Positions 43,873 to 56,958 of a stretch of DNA of 64,000 nt are shown here, piece by piece. The notes beneath the pieces were generated by a model, which saw nothing but the letters and a program-made list of their open reading frames with translations, was not told the DNA's origin and ran no database searches. The position numbers were made by a program, and so were the translations under genes. The first letter of the stretch is position 1. Each line of letters opens with the position of its first letter. The DNA is taken from contig NC_088865.1 in assembly GCF_032884065.1 (NCBI RefSeq), forward strand, positions 50,376,489 through 50,440,488, read 5' to 3'. Origin of the DNA: Artemia franciscana. Taxonomy: Eukaryota > Arthropoda > Branchiopoda > Anostraca > Artemiidae.

Positions 43873-43930
43873 ATTTATTTATTTATTTATTAATACCAAA
43901 TACGGTAAGCTTTCAAGCTTACCGTATTTG
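43873..43930 (+). repeat. Foldback micro-insertion in the LINE
   Basis: Compared with the reversed LINE (GGTATTTGTTCAAAATG when read forward), about 53 bp are added here. The addition is an ATTT microsatellite followed by a near-perfect palindrome, AAATACGGTAAGCTT-TC-AAGCTTACCGTATTT. It also contains GGTATT...AATACC. Confidence 0.85.
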
Positions 43931-44024
43931 TTCAAAATGTGTGCGGCTAGTAATAGTGCAAGTTATAAAACAGAATATAAGATTTATAGTAACTAGTTAA
44001 ATACACTACTTCGTAAAACCAAAG

Positions 44025-45060
44025 ATGATTACTATCGTTAATCAATTTAATTCTTGTAAAGGTAACCCTAGAAAAACATGGCAAATTATAAAATCCGTCA
44101 TAAATACGAATTATGATGGTATATTTCCTGACGGTATACATAATGATAATACAGTTGCTGATAGAATTTGCCGTCATTTTCCTAATGTTGGGAAGAATTT
44201 GGTTCAACGTTTAGTTATTTCTGAGCATGATGTTAGTCTAAAAAAATATTTATTCTATACAAGTGTTGTTTCAGCATATTTGAAGCCAATCAATGCTTCT
44301 GAGCTTTCTGAAACATTGAAAAATATGAAAATTGGAGCTTCAGGCTCTGATTTTGTAACAGTTAAAACTTTAAAGTATATTTACGCTGTTACTTCCGGTC
44401 ATTTAGTGTATCTATTTCATGAATGTTTTAGGACTGGGGTGTTTCCAAGTTGTTTTAAATTGCAAAAGTCTTTCCTGTTCTTAAAGGCAGGGATAAAAAT
44501 GTACTGGGAAATTATAGGCCCATTTCCTTATTACCAGTAGTATCCACATTATTTGAGAAATTAATAGTTAAAAGAATGGTTGAATTTTCGGAGAGTAAGC
44601 TATTTTTTAATCCAAATCAATTTGGTTTTCGGAGGGGTTTATCTACTGAGCGTGCTGTTTTATTTTTGACAACTTTTGTGAGTGATGCGTTGGATAATGG
44701 TATGAAAGTCGCTTCTGTTTTTCTTGATGTAAAAGCTTTTGACTGCGTTGACCATTTTATACTCATTGCCAAATTAAAAAATTGTGGATTTAGAGAACCA
44801 TTTCCTCAATTACTGTCCTCGTTTTAAAAAGAAAGAACTCAATAGGTACAACTAGAAGATAATGTTTCTTCAGTCAGTAATGTTCAATTTGGAATACCCC
44901 AAGGATCTGTTCTTGGTCCCTTGTTATTTCTAGTTAGGAAAATCTTCAAAAGCTCCTAAACTTGGCTTCATAGTACTTTAAAGAAAAACGATTAACTTTA
45001 AATATAGATAAGTCGGTATTTATGATGTTTAGGACTAGCGGGAAAATAGGGGTGGGGGGC
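44025..45060 (+). pseudogene. LINE reverse transcriptase remnant (forward copy)
   Basis: 44,025-44,540 covers the linker and RT N-terminal part (LKPINASELSETLKNMKIGA). 44,576-44,827 reads NPNQFGFRRGLSTERAVLFL, then VASVFLDVKAFDCVDHFILI, the first Asp motif. After 44,830 another frame gives GIPQGSVLGPLLFLV, followed at once by RKIFKS; the (Y/F)ADD segment is missing exactly as in the reversed copy. Inactive. Confidence 0.82.
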
Positions 45061-45079
45061 TAAGATTTAGCTATAGGGA

Positions 45080-46310
45080 AAGGCAATTATAAAAGTTGAA
45101 GAATTTAATTATTTAAGAATTAAGTTAATGGCTAATGGAAAATGGAAGAGGCATATAGAGGATGTGGTAATTAAAGGGATTAGGGTAATGGGTATGTTCC
45201 TCAGAAGTAGTATTAAAGAATTAGGCCTAACTGATATTAAGCTGCAGAAGAGAATTCAGGGATTCAGAGAATTTTAGGGAAAGTTAATTTAAATAGTATA
45301 TTATGGATAAGAATTATGTGTATGTGGGGGGGGGATAATTGAATGGGGTTGGAAAGGATTCAGCTTAAGTATTTTAAGAGACTGTTAGGTTTAAATGATA
45401 GTTTTAATAGTCTAGTATTAAGTGGAGATTTAGGCCTTGACACTTTTAGGAATAAGAGCTAGTAAAATGGTTAAGTTTTGAGAAAGGATAACATCATTGT
45501 CTTAGGATAGACTATTTAAAGTAAAATTATAGAAAAGATTCATGGCCAAATCAAATAAGAAAAATTTGAATAGTTGTGGGAAGTCCCTGTTGTAGTTGTA
45601 GGAGACCCAGCTATGGCAGGCAAGTCAGACCGCAGCAGTGCCTCTAGGTGTGTACGTTGAGGTCAAGGAGGTATGGAGAGAGGGATATTATTTTAAAGTG
45701 GGACTTTAGGGGGAGGATTTAAGTTGGGTCATTTCAAAAAGAGGTAATTTTATGTCTTTTGGTGAAGGAAACAAGTATTTGGGGAGGTTTAAGTCACAGA
45801 GAAACCTGTATTTTTGTCCAATGTGCAGAGAAAATTAAAATTCAGAGTAATTAATGTGGAATTGTAAGGAGTTCAAGGATTTGAGAGTAGAAACTTTTGG
45901 GATTGGGGTAAATGGAAAGGATTGGATATTCAGAATTTTAAAAAGTAAGTGTAAAGTGGATATTAAGAATATCGGGATGTACGTGCATGTAGCCATGCAG
46001 CACAGGTAGAGAGAGAGAGATTTTTGGAGGGTAGACGATAGGCGGGACAAGAAAAGAACGTTGAATGTTATTTTATATGGTGTGCTTGAAGCATTTCGTT
46101 TTTCTTTTTTATATCCATGATCCATGTTGCTTTAAAACATTTAAAATATATTGATCATGTGTCTGACATTTTGCGTAATTATGTGAGTTTTATATACCCT
46201 GTTATGTGAGTTAGCATCTTGTAGTATTATTTTGTATTATTTGTTGTTTTTTTCCATGGCCCCTAAGTGGCTTTTGCTGCAATAAATATCTTTCTATCTA
46301 TCTATTTATC
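45080..46310 (+). pseudogene. LINE C-terminal region and 3' end
   Basis: Frames from 45,085 read VEEFNYLRIKLMANGKWKRH, GIRVMGMFLRSSIKELGLTD, then LGLNDSFN and SGDLGLDTFRNK. Near 45,810 comes CPMCREN, a zinc-knuckle-like start, and CKEFKDLRVETFGIG. These are the post-RT and zinc regions of a LINE. The end near 46,290 is GCAATAAATATC followed by TATC/ATCT microsatellite, typical of LINE 3' ends. It may belong to the forward element or to a second, related LINE joined near 45,100; the reversed copy does not extend this far. Many stops. Confidence 0.65.
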
Positions 46311-47674
46311 TATATGTGAAAATGGGGTATTTAACAGAACAGTTTGAATTATTGAATACAGCTGATCGTATTTATTTTTCTTCTGCGATTAAATTTTTGA
46401 TTTTATTCTCTCTACAATATAGCAAAGGAAAATATACGCCACTTTTTTCACCATTAAGTAGCAATAATAAAATATTTAGACTGCTTAAAATGGATGTAAT
46501 TGGAAATTTAGATCGCTTTCTCAAAAATCGCAGATTATGTTGAACCATAACACCCCAATTTGCAATTCACATGTAATATCGTAGTCTTCAAATTTTCTGG
46601 CTGGTAAGGATCTTTTCATGCAATTATAAGAAGAGCAGCTGTTCGGTAGAAAAGCCTTTTACATTATTGAAGCTATTATAAAGAGTTTAACATAGCGTAC
46701 CTGTTTATACCTTTTTTTAACAATCTTCTTCGATTAGCAAAATAGTGCATTGAAATTGTAGGCGGGGAGTACAAGTGTATATTTTTCAAGAAAACTAGGT
46801 TATTCTTTTATTGAGAGAACCATGTAATAGCAGGAGGGAGGGGTCTTCTAGGTGTTCATCTAACAAAAAGAATTGTAGTATAGTCGAATTCGGATATTCA
46901 CACATTCTTTTGGTGGTGGGAGCAGGTGTATGGAAAGAAAGGCTTACCTGTTTGTATCTCTGAAATATATCCGTTTTAAAAGTTGATATGTTTACGTTTA
47001 AAATTTAAAAGAAGACCGATTGGTGACCCAGTTCAGGTAACCGTTTTCATAGCCCCTCAAAGACAATAGAAAATAACTCGGTTCCCGTCAGAAGAATGAT
47101 GGATGACATTTCTATTTTCCTGGAAATTGCAGGATACTAGGAAGCCTTTGTTCATGGGAAAATCAATACTCTCTCTAGCGATTCTCCACATAAGAAATGG
47201 TGGTGAAAACCACAATTTTGCTAATACAAAATGGTGGAAAAGCATGCAAATATCGGGATGATATAAGGATCGTGTCCCTAATTGAGGGAGGGCCCCTGAA
47301 GGTTTTCAAAAGGAAATATTGATTGGGCCAGACCCCCTGAATGTTTTTTTAAGGAATCAGAGCCTATTACTGAACATTCTTATAAAACCCGATTTGGTTG
47401 GCCCTCTGAAGGTTTTTAAACTCTTGGTTCAACTTGCCTAGGACCATAGGTGGGCGTTCCTGGTTTACCTCTCATTCCAGGTAATCTAATGGTCCTATGT
47501 CAATTTTAAATTCTTGGTCTACCTGCCTGAGACTCTAGGTGGGCGTGCCTTGCAAAAAGATAACAAAAAAAGTATTGGTCCAATAAGAGAAGAATACTCA
47601 TTTCCACTGTTTACCCGTGCATTTTAACCAAACACTTGGAAAACTATAGGCTCTACGTCTGTCTTATCTCTATA
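46311..47674. other. No gene recognised
   Basis: Lower-repeat AT-rich DNA. ORFs are short and lack splice-bounded structure. Near 47,400-47,540 CTAGGTGGGCGT-like stretches repeat loosely. Confidence 0.45.
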
Positions 47675-48235
47675 ACTATCTACCTTAGTTCTTCTAAGTC
47701 CTAGGAATGACGCATGGGCGGATCATAGATAGACTTATCTATTAACAAATGAAATGACATCATTTTTATACAATCCTTATAAGGGGGTTAATGCCAGATT
47801 TTCCTATCACTCAATCGGACTATCTGTCTTGACTTTTTCTACAATTAGCCATGTTTTGATGCCCACAACTATTCGATTTTAATTCAAAAGTTCTATTCAT
47901 AGTTTTAGGACTATCTTAGTTCTATAACTATCTATCTTAGTTCTTCTACCCTAGGAATGACGCATGGACGCATATTAGATAGACTTATCTATTAACAAAT
48001 GAACTAACATCATTTTTATACAATCCTAATAAGGAAGTTAATGCCAGATTTGCCTCTCACTCAATTCGACTATCTGTGCTGGCTTTCTCTACAATTAGCC
48101 ATCGCTAGATGCCAACAACAATTCGATTTTAATTCAACATCATTTTTAATTTTGAATTAAAATCGAATAATTATGGGCATCAAGCGATAGCTAATGGTTG
48201 ACAAAGCCAAGATAGATAGTCCGATTGAGTAAGCT
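47675..48235. repeat. 250-bp direct duplication with a third inverted partial copy
   Basis: CTAGGAATGACGCATGG occurs at 47,701 and 47,951 within two diverged ~215-bp copies (to ATTCGATTTTAATTCAA). A third partial copy follows inverted at about 48,150-48,235 (TTGAATTAAAATCGAATAAT to AGTCCGATTGAGT). Together with copy 2 the inverted piece can fold into a hairpin. Confidence 0.8.
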
Positions 48236-48784
48236 TGATTTAATCGGGCAAAAAAATTGGTAGAAAAAAAAGGAAAGATCTAGACAGCGATAATTGAAAG
48301 AAGATGAGGGATTGTAAGACAAAGAGAAACACTAGCTGTTGCATCTAGTTCCTCCACAGATAACTTAAAAGTCTAGGAGATTCAGGCAAACAAAAACAGT
48401 TCTTGCTGCACTGTGTGCAGGAGCATAAAAATTGTATCGGACTGTAATAAAAACTACTCTATATATATATGTATGTGCAAAATATTCCCTATGAACCACT
48501 GCTTGTTGCATACATCTAACTATGGGAGGAGGGGGATTTTATTATCCTAAAATGAAATCAAACGACCAGCTTTGAGGATCCTTGACACTTTCTCCCAAAA
48601 ACATAGGTTTTTGAAAATCTGAAAGCTTGGATGGATGTCATTGTTTGTTATGTTTTTCACTGTTATTTCCTTATAAAAGTAAGAATCAACTATCAAGTAG
48701 AAAAAATAATTATTTTCATTTCAAAACAAATAAATATGCCAATAAATAAAATACAGGGACTAGTCTACACGAGGTGGAATTAAC
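48236..48784. other. No gene recognised (downstream intron or flank)
   Basis: AT-rich sequence 3' of the putative membrane-helix exon; no further exon is evident. Confidence 0.4.
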
Positions 48785-49003
48785 CTCTCCTTAAGGATCG
48801 GAGAATGAAGTCTCGGTTTTCTAAGATATCATCAAGTGTGAATGGTAATGTTGAAAACCTTCTCCCAATTATATTCTTCTTCTTCTTTTTTCGAAAACCA
48901 CCTAAAGGTCGGAGCAAAGCATAAAGAACGTAGACAGGTGACAGTATAAATGCTCGAACCAAATAGATCAGGATCTCCAGAATTCTTGTGGGCCAAGTCA
49001 CAC
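48785..49003 (-). CDS. Putative exon: membrane helix with basic stop-transfer
   Basis: Minus-strand open exon of 219 nt with acceptor AATTTTATAG|GT at 49,003 and donor GGAGAG|GTTAAT at 48,785, phase 1-1. It encodes TWPTRILEILIYLVRAFILS, then PVYVLYALLRPLGG, a strongly hydrophobic span of about 25 residues. FRKKKKKNIIGRR, a positive stop-transfer, follows, then FSTLPFTLDDILENRDFIL. The Lys run is encoded by a CTT-type microsatellite. Phase 1 entry matches the phase 1 exit of the Ser-rich exon at 51,796-52,032 on the same strand. Together they would form part of a single-pass membrane protein with the Ser/acidic part on the other side. The family is not recognised. The donor is only moderately good. 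Confidence 0.45.
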
Positions 49004-51795
49004 CTATAAAATTGAATCCATGTACACTCTTAGAAATCTTTTAAATTCTTTAAAAGGAAAACACTTGAGGAGAGCTTTAACATTTTGGCTAAGATAGTGG
49101 ACGATATTTATATGGTCGACCACTTTTTCTATGGTATTATTTCCACATTAATTTTTTTAATTTCCTTAGATGAATTATTCTAAGAATTAAACTCTATCCT
49201 CCTTCCATTTTCTCTTTCTCTCTCCATCTCTTTTTTTAGTTGAGTATCGAAGCTCACCATAACTGGGTTGACAAAATTCCCAGCGCCTTACCCTCTTCTC
49301 CATGTAAGGTTTGATAATAGCTGATTTTCTAAAATTGCTGTTTTTATTAAAATTTTGCAATTTAAAATATGTTTTATTTTTTTAAATGATATTGGCTAAT
49401 TTTAAAAGAAAGAACTGAAACTAAAGAACTAAATAACTAAAGGATATCTAATCTGCACCATTTTACAACCTCTGAACCAATGATGACAAAGAGTGTAGAG
49501 TCATGCCATAAATTTAAGGTGGTCAATTAACTAAAAAATTTGAAATACAACAAAATATGTCATAAGACTTATTATGTCCCTTGCTGCTTCAAACTTCTAG
49601 TAAGACAATCCCAGCTCATTGAAGTGACCAATTCTTAAATGAAAAAAGTTATTGGTGAACTATGTTCGAAAGGTGAGAATGTTATAACTGGTTGGAATTT
49701 CCATTTCACAGAGATTTTATCCAAAAGTTTTAGGATCTCTTTGACCTTTCATTTTTTGCGCAAATGAACGATTTAAGGATATGCTGTATTCTTGGCCCAA
49801 GGGTTAATAGATAAGCTTTAGGGAAAAGTGAGCATATCGGGAAGTTTTGAATTGAATTTGGAGAGCGAAATCTGTCTTTTATAATTGGCAGATTTGAACC
49901 CCGACGCTTTCCCTCTATCAATCTAAAATTAAAAATAAGAGGGCTTATCAAATATAATTGATTGTTGAAGAATTTTGGAAGAGGGCTCCTTTGAACATAA
50001 AATTCAAGCTGTAGAACTCTGTCTATGGTTTGGGATGTTTGGAGGACACCAAAGCCACTCCCTTAAAATTTTGGTCTATGGTTCTATCATCATAAGAAAA
50101 CAACGGTGATGTAACAGAAATTTCAAATACTTTTTCACGATGCCTTTAGAATAAGAGAGTTTATTTCTTTGGTAAATAGAATCCTTAAATCAAACACTTG
50201 CAATCACGAAATGGCAATACTTTTTACGCTCTAAGTTGGTTTTTGCGAAGCACCAACTTGTGTGGTCTAAGTGCACAGACTTGAAGGGCTGACTTATTTT
50301 CATTTACTAAGTAGTTTCTGTTTGTTTTATGTGCCAATTTTGTTCTCAATTTTCATTTGAAAACAAAAATGTTTTTATAATTGAGTATCTGATAAGTTGG
50401 ACCACACATCTTATTGAGCAGTTTTCTATAAGAAATAATCTCAAAAGTCAATATTCAATGTTTCTTTGTAGCATTGTATTTAAAAATAGTAACGCAAAGC
50501 TAATTTATAAAAAAAATTCTTGAGATTGTCATTTTGGCATTTACTGCATCGGGAGAGCTTAATATTACGATCTTCACTCAAGTTTGACAGCAAAACTACA
50601 AACGAATAGATAACTACTTTTATATATTTTGAGGTTCAATAACAACTATTATATAACGGGTGTGCATATGTAGATGCCACCCATAAACATATTTTTATAA
50701 TTCGCATAAATTTCCCTTCTTTTTCTTTAACTATGATAGAGGATAATCAGAAGCAGGCTACAAAATATAACTCCCTTTGTTGATCAAAGTGTAAGACCAA
50801 CGCAAACTTTAAACTCTTAACTAACTCACTTGAAGGTTTACTTACATGGACTAACTGTAAAAGATATATACAAAAGAAAAGTTAAGTCACCTCTCTCGCG
50901 GCCCAGTGAGGATACCAAGCAACAAAAAGACGGACAATCTAAAACTTAATTTAACAGCATCCAGAGATTAAAATCTATGAAGAAAGAATAAATCGGCTAG
51001 TATGATGACTCATTAATCATTATGTGGTCATATATATTGGTCACGTGGCTCTTGGTCGTATTTGATCTTGGAAAATTTATAAATTTAAACTTGGAGTGAA
51101 AGTAGTTTGTACATATATGAGGACCACGACCTAAATCTGACAAATTGGGCTACAAGCCCAACAAGAACTATTGTTGAATTCATCAAGTTTTATGTACTTA
51201 ATCCTTCTGACTGGCCATGAGATGGTCGTTTTATCATTATATGCACGTAAATTATACTTTACGTACACACGACATCATCATAGCTCCACAAAAAGTGTTA
51301 GTCATTTATCACGTCTATTTCGGTTTTTTTGAAGTGTAGAATATAAAAAATCTCGAAGGTCACTTGATGACTAATGGTAAATGGTCTCTAGCTTATATCG
51401 GCAAATTATCGAAATGTAAAACTCTATGCCGTCTGTGACTTCTGTCCCAAGTGTTTTCTCTTTAAATTACTGAATGTGTTGTAATTTTCATTTAAATTAA
51501 GTATTAAAAATATTTCATAGCTTTTAAACAAGAACAATGCATATTAAGCATAAATTGTGAGATTTACTTGATCAACAGACATAAAAATAAAAATAAAATT
51601 CTAAATGTAGATTGATTGCATATATGAGATGAGGTTTCATTATATTCACGGTAAGAATGACAATTATTATATTCACAATCTTGTGAAAATGCCAAGCTTG
51701 TCCTCTCATCCTCCTTTGACTGGACAACCAAATGATGACAATGTCCAACCAATTATATCTGTAAGAAGTAAAAATTATATATTAATTTCAATTAC
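49004..51795 (-). other. Probable intron or intergenic DNA; nothing recognised
   Basis: Low-repeat AT-rich DNA between the two putative exons. ORFs such as 49,730-49,951, 50,329-50,523 and 51,564-51,752 lack motifs. No transposon signatures were seen. Confidence 0.45.
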
Positions 51796-52032
51796 CTATG
51801 CTGGTTGCAGTGGCCTCTTGATCCTCATTTGGTGCTAAGATGGTGAGTCCACTCTCAACGATAGGCATCTCGTCAGGACCTGGGGCTAGTATAGTCAGTT
51901 CATATAAATTGTCATTTGTTTCAGATGGTGATGGAGCTAAGTACACTAGAGAACCCGGAAATTCATTTGATTCAGAACCACTGCTGCTACTGCTTGGCCT
52001 GTTACTTGAAGAGCCACTTGTTGATGACAGTG
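51796..52032 (-). CDS. Putative Ser-rich exon with repeated LAP motifs
   Basis: 237-nt minus-strand exon, acceptor TGGTTTTCTAG|CA at 52,032 and donor AGCATAG|GTAATT at 51,796, phase 1-1. The frame reads LSSTSGSSSNRPSSSSSGSE, then three related motifs: SLVYLAPSPSE, ELTILAPGPDE and GLTILAPNEDQE. The composition (Ser stretch, then acidic/Pro repeats, no Cys) suggests an extracellular or otherwise disordered linker. It fits in phase to the helix-bearing exon at 48,785-49,003. Good splice sites and internal repeats support it; no homologue is recognised. Upstream on the minus strand lies a CT microsatellite and LINE debris, so the preceding exon is not visible. Confidence 0.5.
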
Positions 52033-52157
52033 CTAGAAAACCAGGAATATTGTATTTAGGAGAGTTAGTTATTACTGTTTTGTCTCTTTAATTCCAAGTT
52101 TTTAGGTTGTGTATGTCTTTTGTCTTCCCCTAAACCTTTCTCTACCATCCATTCTCT

Positions 52158-52344
<187 letters not shown>

Positions 52345-52419
52345 CGTCTCCCATGCTTCCTTTCTGTCTCTACTTTCTTAACCCTTAATATATCTCAATT
52401 ACTTACTTTACTCTTATTG

Positions 52420-54889
52420 CTTAATGCTCATGCCAGCGTGGCTTTGAGAGCATCGTCAGCCTTCTCCCGTGGGTGGTCAATAGTAAGGGCCTCCGTATTA
52501 TGAAAAAAATTCTAGCTTGATCCAGGCAAATCAACGAGACTATCACTTCATAGGATCTCCGGTCTTTCTTTTGCACCTTTCCAGCCACTAATGATTGGCT
52601 CGAAGTCGTAAAGAGCCCGAGCTGAGGTGAGGCAATTGCAAAAGATGTCCAAGCCAACGAAGCGTCCTCTCGGCAACCAGGTGTGAAAAAGGTGACTAAA
52701 AAGTCATACTTCGTAAGCGCTTATTGCTGAATGTTTTTCCATCGTATTCCCTCCATTTTCCTTAACATCATGGAATAAAGGCTGTTGAGATAGCGCAGGA
52801 CAGCTGTAGTTGCAGGCCAAGTTTCAGCTTATTATTGCAAGATGGAATCGACCGACCCTCTAAGAATTTTCCTCTTGGATGCTCGTTGGGCTTCTTTCTA
52901 ACATGACTCAGTCTACCGAAGATGGAAGAGGCCTCGGTCACACGGGCAGCAAATTCATGTCGATGCAGCCATTCAATGATAAGATAGAACCCTGATAAGT
53001 GAAGTGGTTAACCCCTTTGTGGCTACCAAGTAATTGCTGTTAGACCTTGGCTACACTACCATGACTTTTGTTTTTATCCAGTTAATGGACAGTTCCGTCT
53101 TGGCAGCTTCACCCGGAAGTGTGTTTAGAGCCATGAGCAGCTATGACGTGGAGCTGGTGACTAGCACTATGTCATCAGACAAGCCACAATCAGTGACAAC
53201 TATATCTCCATACTTGATTTCAAAGCTCAACTTCCGAATTGTTCAAGTCACAATATGATCAGTAATACGGTTAAATAGCTCAGGAGCAACTGAAAAACTG
53301 AACAACCTTGCCCTGCTAATATTCTTACTTGAAAGAACACACCACATCTACCATTCACATGCACACAGCTCCTGGTTTCTTGATGTATGGCCCTGAGTAG
53401 GCGGATATCTTTTCACGGGAGGCATATATTAGACAGAATATTCCATAAAGAATATCGATTAACTGAGTCGAGTGTTGCCTTGAAATAGACATAATCAATG
53501 AAAGACTGCTGATAGAACTTGTTAGCCTTCTCTGCAATTTGTATTATAGAGAATATGGAGGGTGTGCAAAACATTACAGCAAACAAAACCATAGGAAAGA
53601 GCTCGTTTGGTACCGATAGAAACGCTATCCCTCCATATTTCTTGCACTACCTCCTAGAGCCTTTTCTCTTCCATGGTGGTAGGATTGCTTCTGTACGCCA
53701 TCTTTCTGGATGATCTCCGATTAATGTATTGCATTGAGTAGCATTTGAAGCAATAGCAGGATAGTGTCACCACCGTCTTAAGCAGTTCTGTTGAGATTCC
53801 ACATATGCCAGGGGCTTGTCGGTTTTTCAATTTCATCGCAGCATTTTTAATTCTAACACTGTGAACGGATAAATGTCAACATTACTAAAGTTATTATAGA
53901 TCACAGGTTGGGGGACGGCAGGAGTCATTCTACTCCTGCCTAAGTGTTCATTCTACCTTGAAAGGTTGGACACTATGTCTTCAAGAAGCACCCCCATCCA
54001 CAGATAGTACGTTCTCTATTGATTGATCACACTAGCCCAAGAGGTCATGAAAGCGTGTATACACTGCTCTAATGTGTTTTCTTGGGGCAGCCTCTTGTAG
54101 CTCATCAGCTTTGGCGTCGACGAAATATCTGCCTATGTATATGTATATGCATATGTATCCGCTCTATGTATCAGCCTATTATTGATGTCATTGAGATGTC
54201 GATATGTCTTCATAGCCCCCATTTTCTATGGAGTTTAATATCGTCCACAGGCCCCTGTGACAGGCAAGGCTTTTTTACCTTAATTTTCAAGCAAAGGGTT
54301 GTTCTAGCTGCGTCGGTGACTCCGATTTTAAACGAGTTGGATATTGAAACATGGCTTCAATATCCGCTAGCTGGGAAAGACTTTCAAAACAATTTTTAAT
54401 CTTCTCTTTGATCGCCAGAGTATCAAGACTATGGAAGCTTAACATTGCAATGCGGTTGTAGACATTCTGGAATTTCAGTTTAAAAGAAACTACATCAGGT
54501 ATTATTTCGTGGTATCAGCGCCATGAAACGAGTGGTAATTAAAACTGATGACCTTCATCGCCGAGAGATGATAATATAATCATTTTCTTTATGACGCCGT
54601 CGTTACTATACCTAGTATACTTATGAATTAAAGGTCTTTCGAAAACAGTGTTGGTGATAACAAGCTGATGGGCACTGCAGAACCGAAGCAAATGACTTTC
54701 ATTGCCCTTAGTTACGTCCGGGGTAACATTACCCATGATGGCTTTCCATATGTCTGTGGGATCAGTAACGGTAGCGTTGAAATATCCAAGAAGAATACTG
54801 TATGAACTTATGACATATATACACACCGGAAGTTCTATGACTAGGACGGCAGAACGAAAGAAAAAAATAAAAAGAGAAAATACACACAC
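52420..54889 (-). pseudogene. Degenerate LINE (endonuclease-RT, craniofacial-protein-2-like group)
   Basis: Minus-strand remains in correct order. 54,539-54,889: LLGYFNATVTDP (the GDFNA box with Asp changed to Tyr), then RFCSAHQLVITNTVFERPLI and KYTRYSNDG, the endonuclease. 53,654-53,836: LKNRQAPGICGISTELLK, the RT entry motif, and a degraded EDWR box. Near 53,460-53,530: FIDYVYFKATLDSVNRYSLW, the FxDFxxAFDSV motif. 53,040-53,220: CGLSDDIVLV in place of YADDIVL, then INWIKTKVMVV. 52,420-52,660: C-terminal remnants. The order and motifs are those of the RTE-like LINEs often annotated as craniofacial development protein 2. Multiple stops and frameshifts; dead. Confidence 0.8.
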
Positions 54890-55830
<941 letters not shown>

Positions 55831-55831
55831 T

Positions 55832-56467
55832 TTAACTACGTAAAACTTGCAAATATACAACATTCTTCGCTGTCGCATTGTCTGTGCATATAAATAGGTT
55901 GTCAGGTTTACCGACTCTTGAACAGGCAACATATAATTGTCCATGGGAGATCCACCAAGATGGTGGGGGCGCTTTGCACCCCCCAAGCCCCCCCCACGCG
56001 CTTAAGTCGTTATGCACCATATTAGTAACGCGCCATTGTAGTTGTGTACCACCTGTGAATATAGATAGTTCTGATTCAATCTTTGCATACATATCAACGA
56101 TGTATTGGTGAAACAATTGACGGCACTTTAAAATATAATTCCCGTCATTGGGACGAATCATTAGTCTATAGGAATAATAATTCATTGCACTGTATTTCTT
56201 AATCGTTTGTTTGTTATAGGATGGATCTATCAATTTATTATTAAAGTTACCCTGATAAATTTACCCTTGTACTTTGAAAGTAGGCATAAATTGATCTTGA
56301 TTTTTGATTTGGGCACCAAACGACGTCATTTGGAAACATGAGTTATATTTTCGGATGTTTGATAAAAAACGCTTAGATTCTGACGCAGTTCCAATAAGCA
56401 AAGTCTTCAATGGCTCTGGTGGTGCAGCCAGTTTAGGAAGTTTAACTTTTCCTGAGGCGCAGCACAT
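55832..56467 (-). pseudogene. Helitron Rep/helicase remnant with internal deletion
   Basis: Minus strand, two frames. 56,467-56,261: CCASGKVKLPKLAAPPEPLK, then FLSNIRKYNSCFQMTSFGAQ and FMPTFKVQG. 56,233-55,832: NYYSYRLMIRPNDGNYILKC, then LFHQYIVDMYAKIESE. These are the conserved start of the Helitron-like N-terminal (Rep) domain. About 40 residues later the same frame jumps to GQLYVACSRVGKPDNLFI and AKNVVYLQVL, the extreme C-terminus of the Pif1-family helicase. The Rep HUH/Tyr sites and almost the whole helicase are absent. A frameshift or stop separates the two frames. The bridging DNA (TGGTACACAACTACAATGG on the coding strand) recurs at about 57,000-57,050, so it is Helitron end or spacer sequence. 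Dead, internally deleted copy. Confidence 0.85.
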
Positions 56468-56569
56468 TTCTATTGTTTCACCAAATATTTACATATATTT
56501 TCACAAAGAATTAAAGCATTTCGAAAACTTTAAAACAGAAAACTAAATCAATTTACGTCATCAATTCGA

Positions 56570-56795
56570 TCCAAAAATGACATAGCGTTGCCGGGACCCA
56601 GAACACAAGGAACAATGAGAATCTATATATAGAAGCCTGCCGTGTGCCATGCTGGGGCCCACGGGGACTAGTGGTAAAGCCGACGAGACCCAGCACTATC
56701 TGTGGTTAGAACACAAGGGACAATGAGAATCCATATATAGAAACCTGCTGCGTGCCATGCTGGGGCCCTGTGGTGAAGCCGCCAGGACCCAGCTA

Positions 56796-56868
<73 letters not shown>

Positions 56869-56873
56869 CATAT

Positions 56874-56958
<85 letters not shown>

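Larger units (their letters stand above)
40996..45115 (+). mobile_element. CR1/Jockey-like LINE, forward copy
   Basis: Contains a 5' part (40,996-42,015) absent from the reversed copy, with ORF1 remnants, then ORF2 endonuclease and RT. Homology to the reversed copy runs from 42,016 to about 45,115. There are many frame breaks, a tripled 110-bp unit at 42,961 and a foldback insert at 43,867. Confidence 0.85.

Noticed and set aside
51706-51758. Possible terminal exon after a 37-nt intron (acceptor CTTCTTACAG at 51,759), reading IIGWTLSSFGCPVKGG then stop
   Set aside because: Splice signals look good, but a 37-nt intron is shorter than usual for arthropods. The alternative partner exon at 48,785-49,003 fits the phase and gives a membrane helix. 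Kept only as an alternative 3' end.
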